From: Thermoleophilia bacterium
Lineage (GTDB): Bacteria; Actinomycetota; Thermoleophilia; Gaiellales; Gaiellaceae
DNA: 36,120 bases
Assembly (NCBI GenBank): GCA_017882605.1
Contig: JADGPE010000016.1
Coordinates: forward strand, 1 to 36,120
Direction of reading: 5' to 3'
In this document: positions 30,644 to 36,120 of the stretch, one piece after another
How the letters are laid out: each line of letters begins with the position of its first letter
Position numbering within the stretch: the stretch's first letter is position 1
Position numbers and translations under genes: made by a program
Notes under the pieces: generated by a model
The model's input: the letters and a program-made list of their open reading frames with translations, nothing else
What the model was told of the DNA's origin: nothing
The model's database searches: none

Positions 30644-31330
30644 TTACTTGCCGGCTACCGAGCTGACGTAGGCCGCGACGGCCTTGATCTGGGCGTCGCT
30701 CAGCTGGCCCTTGAAGGCCGGCATCGGCCCGCCGCCGACCTCGACCTGGTGCGCGACTCTCGACTCCGACGGCTTGAGCTGGTCGAGGTTGGGACCGACG
30801 TTGCCGGTCGCGCCGGCGTCCTTGAGCGTGTGACAGCCGCCGCAGCCGGCCGAGGCGAAGACCTGCTTGCCCTCGGCGGTCGACGAGCCACCGCCCCCGC
30901 CGCCGGAGGATGTCGCCGAGGTGGTCGTAACCGGCGCCGCAGGCGTCGCGTTCGCGGCGGTGACGCCGCAGTTCGCGTTGCCTGCGCACTTGGCGATGTA
31001 CACCGAGACGTCGTCGGCGTCGCTGCCCTGGACGAGCTTCGCCGGCATCGGCGCCTCCGGATAGGCGACTTGCCCGCGCACGACATCGGCCATCGTCTGC
31101 TGGGAGAAGCCCTGCGCCTTGTCGGAGGCGAAAGCGTCGTCGAGATTCGGCCCGACCGTGCCCTGTGCGTGGGCGTCCGCGAGCGTGTGGCATGAGGCGC
31201 ACTTCGCCTGGAAGAGCGTCTTGCCTTGGCTCGGGTCACCCGCGGTGACCCGTTTGACGGCGCCGCAACCGGAGGCGGCGACCGCGACGAGGAGAACCGC
31301 AGTTGGAGCGAGGAGTCTGCGCGCGTTCAG
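30644..31330 (-). CDS. Di-haem cytochrome c lipoprotein, probable CTG start
   Basis: Two c-type haem sites: KCASCHTLADAHAQGTVGPN (first) and GCGGCHTLKDAGATGNVGPN (second), with possible Met ligands in EAPMPAKL and GGPMPAFKG. The frame upstream of the first haem encodes ARRLLAPTAVLLVAVAASGC, a lipoprotein signal whose Cys would be lipidated, so the mature protein would be membrane-anchored outside the cell. Between the STAS stop (31361) and 31094 there is no ATG, GTG or TTG in frame. The nearest usable codons are CTG at 31330 (228 residues) or 31336. The first conventional start, ATG 31093, would delete the signal and first haem. It may donate electrons to the caa3 oxidase (inference). Confidence 0.75.
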   Translation of the reverse strand: MNARRLLAPTAVLLVAVAASGCGAVKRVTAGDPSQGKTLFQAKCASCHTLADAHAQGTVGPNLDDAFASDKAQGFSQQTMADVVRGQVAYPEAPMPAKLVQGSDADDVSVYIAKCAGNANCGVTAANATPAAPVTTTSATSSGGGGGGSSTAEGKQVFASAGCGGCHTLKDAGATGNVGPNLDQLKPSESRVAHQVEVGGGPMPAFKGQLSDAQIKAVAAYVSSVAGK

Positions 31331-31360
31331 AGTCAGCTCGGAGTCAGGGTCAGCGTGGGG

Positions 31361-31723
31361 TCAGGACGGTTGGGTGACGCCGTCGAGCTCCGAGATCGCC
31401 TCAGCACGCGTCGCGTGAATGGCGAAGACGCGATCGAGGCCGGTGATCTCGAAGATCTTCGTGATGTTCCGGTCGCTGCAGACGAGCGAGAGCTGGCCGT
31501 CGTTTGTCCGCAGCCGCTTGACGCCGCCGACGAGCACGCCCAGCGTGGTCGAGTCGATGAAGGTGGTCGACGAGAAGTCGACGATCACCTGCTTGCCGCC
31601 CTGCCCGATCACCTCGAGCAGCTGCTGCTTGAACTCTGGCGCGGTGTAGAGGTCGACCTCGCCCGCGAGCGAGATCACGTAGGCGTCATCGGAGAGCTGC
31701 TCGGTCTTGATGTCGAAGTTCAT
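31361..31723 (-). CDS. STAS-domain anti-sigma factor antagonist (SpoIIAA-like)
   Basis: A 120-residue single STAS domain of the SpoIIAA/RsbV type: LAGEVDLYTAPEFKQQLLEV, GKQVIVDFSSTTFIDSTTLG with phosphorylatable Ser58, VLVGGVKRLRTNDGQLSLVC and ITKIFEITGLDRVF. In the known partner-switching systems it would sequester an anti-sigma kinase when unphosphorylated. No RsbW-like kinase or sigma factor is in the window. The ATG at 31723 is chosen because GGGGGA lies 7 bases upstream; a TTG at 31756 would lengthen it by 11 residues. A TAGACT -10 (31767-31772) predicts a leader of about 35 bases. Confidence 0.9.
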   Translation of the reverse strand: MNFDIKTEQLSDDAYVISLAGEVDLYTAPEFKQQLLEVIGQGGKQVIVDFSSTTFIDSTTLGVLVGGVKRLRTNDGQLSLVCSDRNITKIFEITGLDRVFAIHATRAEAISELDGVTQPS

Positions 31724-31766
31724 CTTGGTTCCCCCGAGTGCGTCTGTGGCAGGCAACTGCCGCGTG

Positions 31767-31772
31767 AGTCTA
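31767..31772 (-). promoter_or_regulatory. Putative -10 (TAGACT) of the STAS gene
   Basis: TAGACT on the minus strand at the very end of the TPR gene, 43 bases before the STAS ATG. This gene has a normal leader and ribosome site, in contrast to the leaderless layout elsewhere. Confidence 0.4.
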
Positions 31773-32672
31773 ACCGGAGGCCGTGACCGGGGTGCCGGTA
31801 GGCGTCTGCGCCTGGAGCTGCTTCAGCGCCTGCTTCACCTGGCCCGCGAGCGGGTCGGTCGGTGCGAGCTTCAGGAACGCCTTGAAGGCGGTGATCGCGG
31901 TCGTCGGATCCTGTGCGGCCTGGGCCGCCTGCCCGAGCTGGATCTGCGAGGTCGCGTCACTTGGATTCAGCTCGACGAGCTTCCGGTACGCGGCCTCCGC
32001 GCTCCGCTGGGCGTTCTGGTAGCTGGAGTAGGCGGTCTGCTGCTTCGCGGCGGCGAGCGTCGCGACGGCAGCCGAGATCGGGTCCTTGAGCGCCTTCGGG
32101 TCGGCGAGCGCCTTGCCGAACGGGGTCGTCGACGCAGGCCCGAAGGCCGAGGCGGGCGACTCCTGTTCCGCCATGGCCTGCTGGGCGACCGCATAGTCGT
32201 TCGAGTAGGTGGTCGCGAGCGTTCCGTACTGGGACGCCAGCTCGGCGAGCGCGCCCTGGTCCTTCGGGCGCAGCGTGGTGTAGCGCTCGAGTGCGGTCAC
32301 CGCCTCCTGGGTCCGCTGTTTCTGCTCGAGCGCGGTCGCGAGGTCGCGCCACGCCGTCGCGTCCTGCGGATGCTTGTCGACCTTGTTCTGGAGCTTCGAG
32401 ATCGACGTGCCGCCCTTGTTGCCGAAGTTGAAGGCGTTCTGGAGCGCGTCGCTGATCCCGGTCGACCCGGAGCCGACGCCGAAGAAGACGAATCCGAGCG
32501 CGAAGACGAGGGCGAGCAGCACGAACATCCACTTGGCGTGGTTGCGCAGGCGCTGGAAGAAGAGCTCCTCCTGCCACTGCGGCGGCCTCTGCTTGTGCGG
32601 CGGCGCCGCTACGGCTGAAGCGCGAGCATTCTGCGCCGGGCGGCGCTTGCGGTGCTGCGTACCTCTTGCCAC
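31770..32672 (-). CDS. Membrane-anchored TPR protein
   Basis: A 300-residue protein with a basic cytoplasmic N-terminus (RKRRPAQNA; QWQEELFFQRLRNHAKW), one transmembrane helix (about 48-66, WMFVLLALVFALGFVFFGVG), a Gly/Ser segment and an extracytoplasmic region of TPR-like helical repeats: HPQDATAWRDLATALEQKQR, TQEAVTALERYTTLRPKDQG, AYRKLVELNPSDATSQIQLG and DPTTAITAFKAFLKLAPTDP. Such proteins are usually scaffolds; the partner is unknown. The GTG at 32672 is chosen for the GAGGA just upstream and because it gives the basic-then-hydrophobic topology. It overlaps the end of the amidohydrolase gene by 64 bases. Confidence 0.8.
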   Translation of the reverse strand: MARGTQHRKRRPAQNARASAVAAPPHKQRPPQWQEELFFQRLRNHAKWMFVLLALVFALGFVFFGVGSGSTGISDALQNAFNFGNKGGTSISKLQNKVDKHPQDATAWRDLATALEQKQRTQEAVTALERYTTLRPKDQGALAELASQYGTLATTYSNDYAVAQQAMAEQESPASAFGPASTTPFGKALADPKALKDPISAAVATLAAAKQQTAYSSYQNAQRSAEAAYRKLVELNPSDATSQIQLGQAAQAAQDPTTAITAFKAFLKLAPTDPLAGQVKQALKQLQAQTPTGTPVTASG

Positions 32673-33874
32673 TGTTCCTCTTCTTCCTTCAGGTAACGGG
32701 TGTTGCCGTCGACGATCGTCTCGAGCACTCGGTCCGGCGAACCGCCGAAGACGACGGCCGCCACGGGATCCTCGACCGGATGGTAGGGGCTTCCCGCGAG
32801 CGACACGACCGTCAGGTCGGCGCGCTTGCCGGGCCTCAGCGTACCCACCCGTTCGTCGATTCGCAGGGCCTGGGCCGCATCGCCGGTGGCCAGGCGCAAC
32901 GCGTCGACCGCGAGGAGGGCGTCCGGGCGCCGTTCGAGGGCCCGTGCGGCAGACACGGCGGCGCGCATCTCCTCGAAGACGTCGAACGAGGGGGTCGACG
33001 CCGGCGAGTCCGTGCCGAGGCCGACGACGATCCCGGCAGACCGCATCGCCGCGACCGGAGCGACGCCGCAGCCGAGCAGCGCGTTCGACCGCGGGCAGTG
33101 CGCGACGGGGACGCCTCGCTCGGCGAGGAGTGCGATCTCGTCGCCGGACACCTCGACGCAGTGCGCACAGAGGAGGTTCGGGCCGAGCACGGGCTCGAGC
33201 GAGGCGACGGCCCGCTTGCCGGTCGGAGGGACGAGGATGGGGATCCCCTGGAGGATGCCGGTGCCGTGCTCGAGCCACTCGTTCTCACCCGCGCTCTCCG
33301 CGAGGTGCGTGCCGACGGGGATGCCGAGCGAGAGGCACCATCGATACGTCTCGAGGGAACACGTGTAGGGCGCGTGCGGGGAGACGCCGATCGTCACGAG
33401 CGCCGTCTCCTCGACCAGCGCGCGCTTCTCCTCGAACCGGCGCCGGGCGTCCTCCGGATCGTCGGCGAACACCTCGAGGTAGACCGTTGCCCGCAGGCCG
33501 AGCTCGGAGGCCGCGACGGCGCCGGCGCCGGAGAAGCTGTAGTCGGCCGTGGTCGTGATGCCGGTCCGGAACGAGTCGGCGACGCCACAGCGGGCGATCG
33601 CGATCATGTCGTCGGCCGAGAGACGGCCCTTCCGCTCGACGTGGGTCTTGATCCACGCCCCGAACGGGGTGCCGTCACCGAAGCCCGCGTACAGCGCGTA
33701 TTCGAGGTGTGAGTGCGCGTTGACGAAGCCGGGCAGGATCACCGCGTCGTCGTAGTGCCGGTCTGCGCGACCGGGCCCGACTTCGACGATCTGGCCGCGT
33801 TCCCAGCGGACGCGCCCGCCTTCGATCGGCTGCCCGTCGACGGGCAGCACCCAGTCGGCGGAGAGCTCGTTCAC
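32609..33874 (-). CDS. Amidohydrolase (MtaD/SsnA/aminodeoxyfutalosine-deaminase-like)
   Basis: A 421-residue metal-dependent hydrolase of the cytosine-deaminase-like branch. Metal and catalytic residues: His54 and His56 in GFVNAHSHLEYA, His190 and Glu193 in GTHLAESAGENEW, His238 in LCAHCVEVSGDE, and Asp289 in GLGTDSPASTPSFDVFEE. HCPRSNALLGCGVAP and RIDERVGTLRPGKRADLTVV are also typical. The set fits nucleoside-type deaminases (8-oxoguanine, S-adenosylhomocysteine, or the aminodeoxyfutalosine deaminase of the futalosine menaquinone route); the substrate cannot be settled from the sequence. The GTG start (33872-33874) overlaps the tatC stop (GTGA), an unexpected partner for Tat genes. Confidence 0.88.
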   Translation of the reverse strand: MNELSADWVLPVDGQPIEGGRVRWERGQIVEVGPGRADRHYDDAVILPGFVNAHSHLEYALYAGFGDGTPFGAWIKTHVERKGRLSADDMIAIARCGVADSFRTGITTTADYSFSGAGAVAASELGLRATVYLEVFADDPEDARRRFEEKRALVEETALVTIGVSPHAPYTCSLETYRWCLSLGIPVGTHLAESAGENEWLEHGTGILQGIPILVPPTGKRAVASLEPVLGPNLLCAHCVEVSGDEIALLAERGVPVAHCPRSNALLGCGVAPVAAMRSAGIVVGLGTDSPASTPSFDVFEEMRAAVSAARALERRPDALLAVDALRLATGDAAQALRIDERVGTLRPGKRADLTVVSLAGSPYHPVEDPVAAVVFGGSPDRVLETIVDGNTRYLKEEEEQWQEVRSTASAARRRMLALQP

Positions 33875-34650
33875 GTCTCGACGGGGTACGACGCCGACGC
33901 GCGCGCACTGCGGCGCTCGAGCAGGACCGCGGCCCAGATCGACGCCTCGTAGAGGACGAGCAGCGGGACCGTCTCGAGGATCGTGGTGATCGGGTCGACG
34001 CCCGGCAGGGCCACCCCGATACAGCAGACGACGAAGTAGCCGACGCGCCGGCTGCGCCGGAGCGTGGTGGTCGAGAGGATCCCGATGCGCGTCAGGCCGA
34101 TCACGAACAGTGGCAGCTCGAAGACGATCGCCATCGCCACGAGCACCTTCGCCGCGAAGCCGATGTAGTCCCGGGCGCGGATGAACGTCGTGTACTGCTG
34201 CTTGTCGTAGTTCGCGAGGAAGTGCGCGGCCTTCGGCAGCGCGAAGTAGTAGCCGAACGCGAGCCCGATCATGAGCAGCACCACCGAGACCAGGACGAAC
34301 ACCCGCAGGATCCGTTCGTGCGCCGGGTCGAACGCCGGCAGGAAGAACGCCCACGCCTGCCAGAGAATCACCGGGATGGCGACCAGGAAGCCGGCGTAGA
34401 ACGCGAGCCACATCGACGTCATGAAGGGCTCGCCGATCGTCAGCGTCGTGAGATGACGGTGGCCTTTCGGGAGCTCCAGCTCGAGCGCGTGGATCAGCCG
34501 CTGATGGAAGACGAACGCGACGACGAACCCGACGAGTAGCGCCCCGATGCAGACGAACAGCCGGTGCCGCAGCTCCTCGAGATGCTCGACGAGCGTCGCC
34601 TCCTCGCCGTGATCGAGCCGACGCGGCGGACGAAGCGACCGCATGCGCAT
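33871..34650 (-). CDS. tatC: Twin-arginine translocase subunit TatC
   Basis: Core receptor of the Tat export system, binding twin-arginine signal peptides at the membrane. The 259-residue protein shows six hydrophobic helices and the TatC landmarks EEATLVEHLEELRHRLFVCI (conserved Glu-Leu-Arg), TIGEPFMTSMWLAFYAGFLV, PVILWQAWAFFLPAFDPAHE, FGYYFALPKAAHFLANY, FAAKVLVAMAIVFELPLFVI and LRRSRRVGYFVVCCIGVALP plus DPITTILETVPLLVLYE. The ATG at 34650 is used; MRM at 34644 is an alternative. It follows tatA by 6 bases. It is translationally coupled to the amidohydrolase gene. Confidence 0.95.
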   Translation of the reverse strand: MRMRSLRPPRRLDHGEEATLVEHLEELRHRLFVCIGALLVGFVVAFVFHQRLIHALELELPKGHRHLTTLTIGEPFMTSMWLAFYAGFLVAIPVILWQAWAFFLPAFDPAHERILRVFVLVSVVLLMIGLAFGYYFALPKAAHFLANYDKQQYTTFIRARDYIGFAAKVLVAMAIVFELPLFVIGLTRIGILSTTTLRRSRRVGYFVVCCIGVALPGVDPITTILETVPLLVLYEASIWAAVLLERRSARASASYPVET

Positions 34651-34656
34651 GTCGCG

Positions 34657-34890
34657 CTAGTGAACGGTCTCGTTCTCGCGGGGCGGCGCGGGCGCAGTCG
34701 TGTCCTGCGTCCCAACCGGGAGCTGCGACGTCTGCGTCGGCTCCGGCTTCGTGGTGCCGGTGACGGAGTCCTTGAACTCTCGCATCCCCGTTCCGAGGGA
34801 GCGGCCGATCTCCGGGAGCCGCTTTGCCCCGAAGAGCAGAAGAGCGACGAGCAGCAGGAGGATGATCTCGGGCGCGCTGATGTTTCCCAT
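34657..34890 (-). CDS. tatA: Twin-arginine translocase subunit TatA
   Basis: A 77-residue Tat pore-forming component: one N-terminal helix (ISAPEIILLLLVALLLFG), the FGxxxLP hinge (FGAKRLPEIGRSLG), an amphipathic helix (TGMREFKDSV) and a disordered Pro/Thr-rich tail. Together with TatC it makes a minimal TatAC system; no TatB-like gene is adjacent. The ATG at 34890 is preceded by TAGGCT (34897-34902) at 6 bases, predicting a leaderless tatA-tatC-amidohydrolase-TPR transcript. Confidence 0.95.
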   Translation of the reverse strand: MGNISAPEIILLLLVALLLFGAKRLPEIGRSLGTGMREFKDSVTGTTKPEPTQTSQLPVGTQDTTAPAPPRENETVH

Positions 34891-34896
34891 GCCGGA

Positions 34897-34902
34897 AGCC
34901 TA
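34897..34902 (-). promoter_or_regulatory. Putative -10 (TAGGCT) of the tat operon, leaderless layout
   Basis: TAGGCT on the minus strand, six bases, then the tatA ATG at 34890. The hexamer is identical to the one before coxB. Confidence 0.5.
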
Positions 34903-34968
34903 GCAGTGCCTGAGCGGCCGCTCTTGCCGGAATCTGGTGGGAAGTGCTGTAGTCGAGGGCCCGTTGGC

Positions 34969-35004
34969 TACGATGGGGGTGAAGACGAACGGGATGCGTA
35001 GGCT
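34969..35004 (+). promoter_or_regulatory. Candidate -10 elements for sufC
   Basis: TACGAT (34969-34974) and TAGGCT (34999-35004) are both possible -10 hexamers upstream of sufC. Either would give a leader (about 25-60 bases) with CGGAG close to the ATG, so this operon looks conventionally led. The choice between them cannot be made by eye. Confidence 0.35.
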
Positions 35005-35035
35005 CGTTCGCCGGCCCTTCTAGGACTCGGAGACC

Positions 35036-35815
35036 ATGGCCAAGCTTGAGCTGAAGCAGTTGCACGTCGCGCTGGAGGACGGAACGGAGATCGTCAAGGG
35101 TGTCGATCTCACGGTTGCCTCAGGTGAGGTGCACGCGATCATGGGCCCGAACGGCTCCGGCAAGTCAACGCTCGCGTACGCGATCGCGGGTCACCCGGCC
35201 TACCAGATCACCGAGGGTCAGATCCTCCTCGACGGCAAGGACATCACCGAGGCCGGCGCCGACGAGCGCGCCCAGGCCGGGCTGTTCCTCGCCTTCCAGT
35301 ACCCGCACGCGATTCCGGGCGTCACCGTCACGAACTTCCTGCGGCAGGCGATGAACGCCGTGCGCAAGGCCCGGAACGGCGGCGTCGACGACCCGATGCC
35401 GGTGCGTGAGTTCCGCGACCTCTTCTTCGCGAAGATGGACGACCTGAAGGTGAGCCGCGAGCTCGCGTCGCGCTATCTGAACGACGGGTTCTCCGGCGGC
35501 GAGAAGAAGCGCGTCGAGATTCTGCAGATGGCCATGCTGGCACCCAAGATCGCCGTGCTCGATGAGACCGACTCCGGTCTCGACATCGACGCGCTCAAGG
35601 TCGTCGCGGAAGGCGTGCAGCAGCTCGTCGGCCCCGACATGGGCGCGCTCGTGATCACGCACTACAACCGCATCCTGAAGTACATCACTCCCGATTTCGT
35701 GCACGTGTTCGTCGACGGCAGGATCGTCGAGGAGGGCGGCCCCGAGCTCGCAGAGAAGCTCGAGGTCTCCGGGTACGTCCAGTGGGAGAAACCGAAGGAA
35801 GAGGTGGCCGTCTAA
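35036..35815 (+). CDS. sufC: Fe-S cluster assembly ATPase SufC
   Basis: ABC-type ATPase that energises the SufBCD scaffold for Fe-S cluster assembly. The 259-residue product has Walker A GPNGSGKST, the Q-loop region FLAFQYPHAIPGVTVTNFL specific to SufC, signature FSGGEKKRVEILQMA, Walker B with the extended SufC motif VLDETDSGLDIDALK, and the H-loop LVITHYNRIL. The ATG at 35036 has CGGAG three bases upstream. Its TAA shares an A with the sufB ATG (TAATG). Here sufC precedes sufB, a different order from the usual sufB-sufD-sufC of many actinobacteria; what follows sufB is not visible. Confidence 0.96.
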   Translation: MAKLELKQLHVALEDGTEIVKGVDLTVASGEVHAIMGPNGSGKSTLAYAIAGHPAYQITEGQILLDGKDITEAGADERAQAGLFLAFQYPHAIPGVTVTNFLRQAMNAVRKARNGGVDDPMPVREFRDLFFAKMDDLKVSRELASRYLNDGFSGGEKKRVEILQMAMLAPKIAVLDETDSGLDIDALKVVAEGVQQLVGPDMGALVITHYNRILKYITPDFVHVFVDGRIVEEGGPELAEKLEVSGYVQWEKPKEEVAV

Positions 35816-36120
35816 TGGCGCAGACCGAGTCCGAGATCGTCCAGGGGATCGGCTCCGACTACGGCACGAAGTACGGCTTCTCCAATCCAGATGAGGCGAA
35901 GGACTACTTCTTCAAGAGCGGACGCGGCCTCTCGCACGATCTGGTCGATGCGATTTCTGCGCACAAGGGCGAGCCGGAGTGGATGAACAAGTTCCGCCAC
36001 AAGTCGCTCGACTACTTCCTCGCGCGTCCGATGCCCACGTGGGGCGGGATGCCGTCGCTCGCGGAGATCGACTTCGAGAACATCTACTACTACATCAAGC
36101 CGACCGAGAACCAGGCGAAC
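35815..36120 (+). CDS. sufB: Fe-S cluster assembly protein SufB, N-terminal part (runs off the window)
   Basis: The first 102 residues of SufB, the scaffold subunit on which Fe-S clusters form. Seen: YGTKYGFSNPDEAKDYFFKS, GRGLSHDLVDAISAHKGEPE, WMNKFRHKSLDYFLARPMPT, WGGMPSLAEIDFENIYYYIK, which are highly conserved SufB N-terminal sequences. The remaining two-thirds, including the Cys and beta-helix core, lie beyond the edge. The ATG overlaps the sufC TAA by one base, so production is coupled. Confidence 0.96.
   Translation, partial: MAQTESEIVQGIGSDYGTKYGFSNPDEAKDYFFKSGRGLSHDLVDAISAHKGEPEWMNKFRHKSLDYFLARPMPTWGGMPSLAEIDFENIYYYIKPTENQAN

Noticed and set aside
32675-35065. Very long minus-strand frames upstream of the TPR and amidohydrolase starts
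   Set aside because: Composition (Arg/Ala/Pro runs) shows out-of-frame reading of tatC, tatA and the amidohydrolase; the true starts have ribosome sites or stop-start overlaps.
1-36120. CRISPR arrays, insertion sequences, phage structural genes, biosynthetic megasynthases
   Set aside because: No regularly spaced repeats, transposase or integrase motifs, or such genes were seen on either strand.

Overview
The window is very GC-rich, with G/C-dominated third codon positions, many GTG starts and dense ATGA/GTGA gene overlaps. The gene content is a fused caa3-type oxidase, SufB/SufC, TatA/TatC, actinobacterial-type SpoIID, Hsp20-Lon and a non-hydrolysing UDP-GlcNAc 2-epimerase. This suggests an actinobacterium, possibly a Thermoleophilia-like lineage (Gaiellales/Solirubrobacterales). 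That placement is inference from gene style only.

Layout. 1-3129: an hsp20-lon pair (lon runs off the left edge), an eight-helix-like membrane protein, an orphan 3' scrap resembling a neutral zinc metallopeptidase, and a CitE-type lyase. 3206-11315 (+): YczE-like membrane protein, MFS transporter, the complete dTDP-L-rhamnose set rfbA-rfbC-rfbD-rfbB, then a secreted SpoIID/LytB protein coupled to a secreted S8 protease. 11343-15241 (-): four genes for an amino-sugar uronic acid nucleotide (2-epimerase, 6-dehydrogenase, Gfo/Idh oxidoreductase, hexapeptide acetyltransferase). Together with the rhamnose genes this is a surface-glycan precursor block. 15268-15340: tRNA-Lys(CTT), followed by about 3 kb of sparse, decayed, lower-GC sequence (short direct repeats, truncated genes, one intact GNAT gene) that looks like the remains of an integrated element.

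18511-21856: cupin, ABM-like monooxygenase, a small membrane protein, an uncharacterised PCAEC-motif protein, and an operon of ribbon-helix-helix protein, DUF4097 beta-repeat protein and a 50-residue microprotein. 21970-25344: a 1124-residue PAS/GAF histidine kinase. 25438-30592: oxidase operon (cytochrome-c-fused subunit II, subunit I with the A2-type YSHP motif, a tandem Usp-like protein, subunit III, a small membrane protein) plus a GNAT gene. 30644-34890 (-): tatA, tatC, amidohydrolase, TPR protein, STAS protein and a di-haem cytochrome c. 35036-36120 (+): sufC and the start of sufB.

The broadest pattern is promoter architecture. At least a dozen genes on both strands have a TANNNT hexamer ending only 6-9 bases before the start codon, the layout expected for leaderless mRNAs. 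It helps decide several starts (hsp20, spoIID-like gene, sensor kinase). Other notable points: the di-haem cytochrome c has no ATG/GTG/TTG able to include its first haem site; the RHH gene has a perfect operator-like palindrome over its -10; wecB and tRNA-Lys appear to share one symmetric -10; and a pair of matched hairpins separates two convergent genes.
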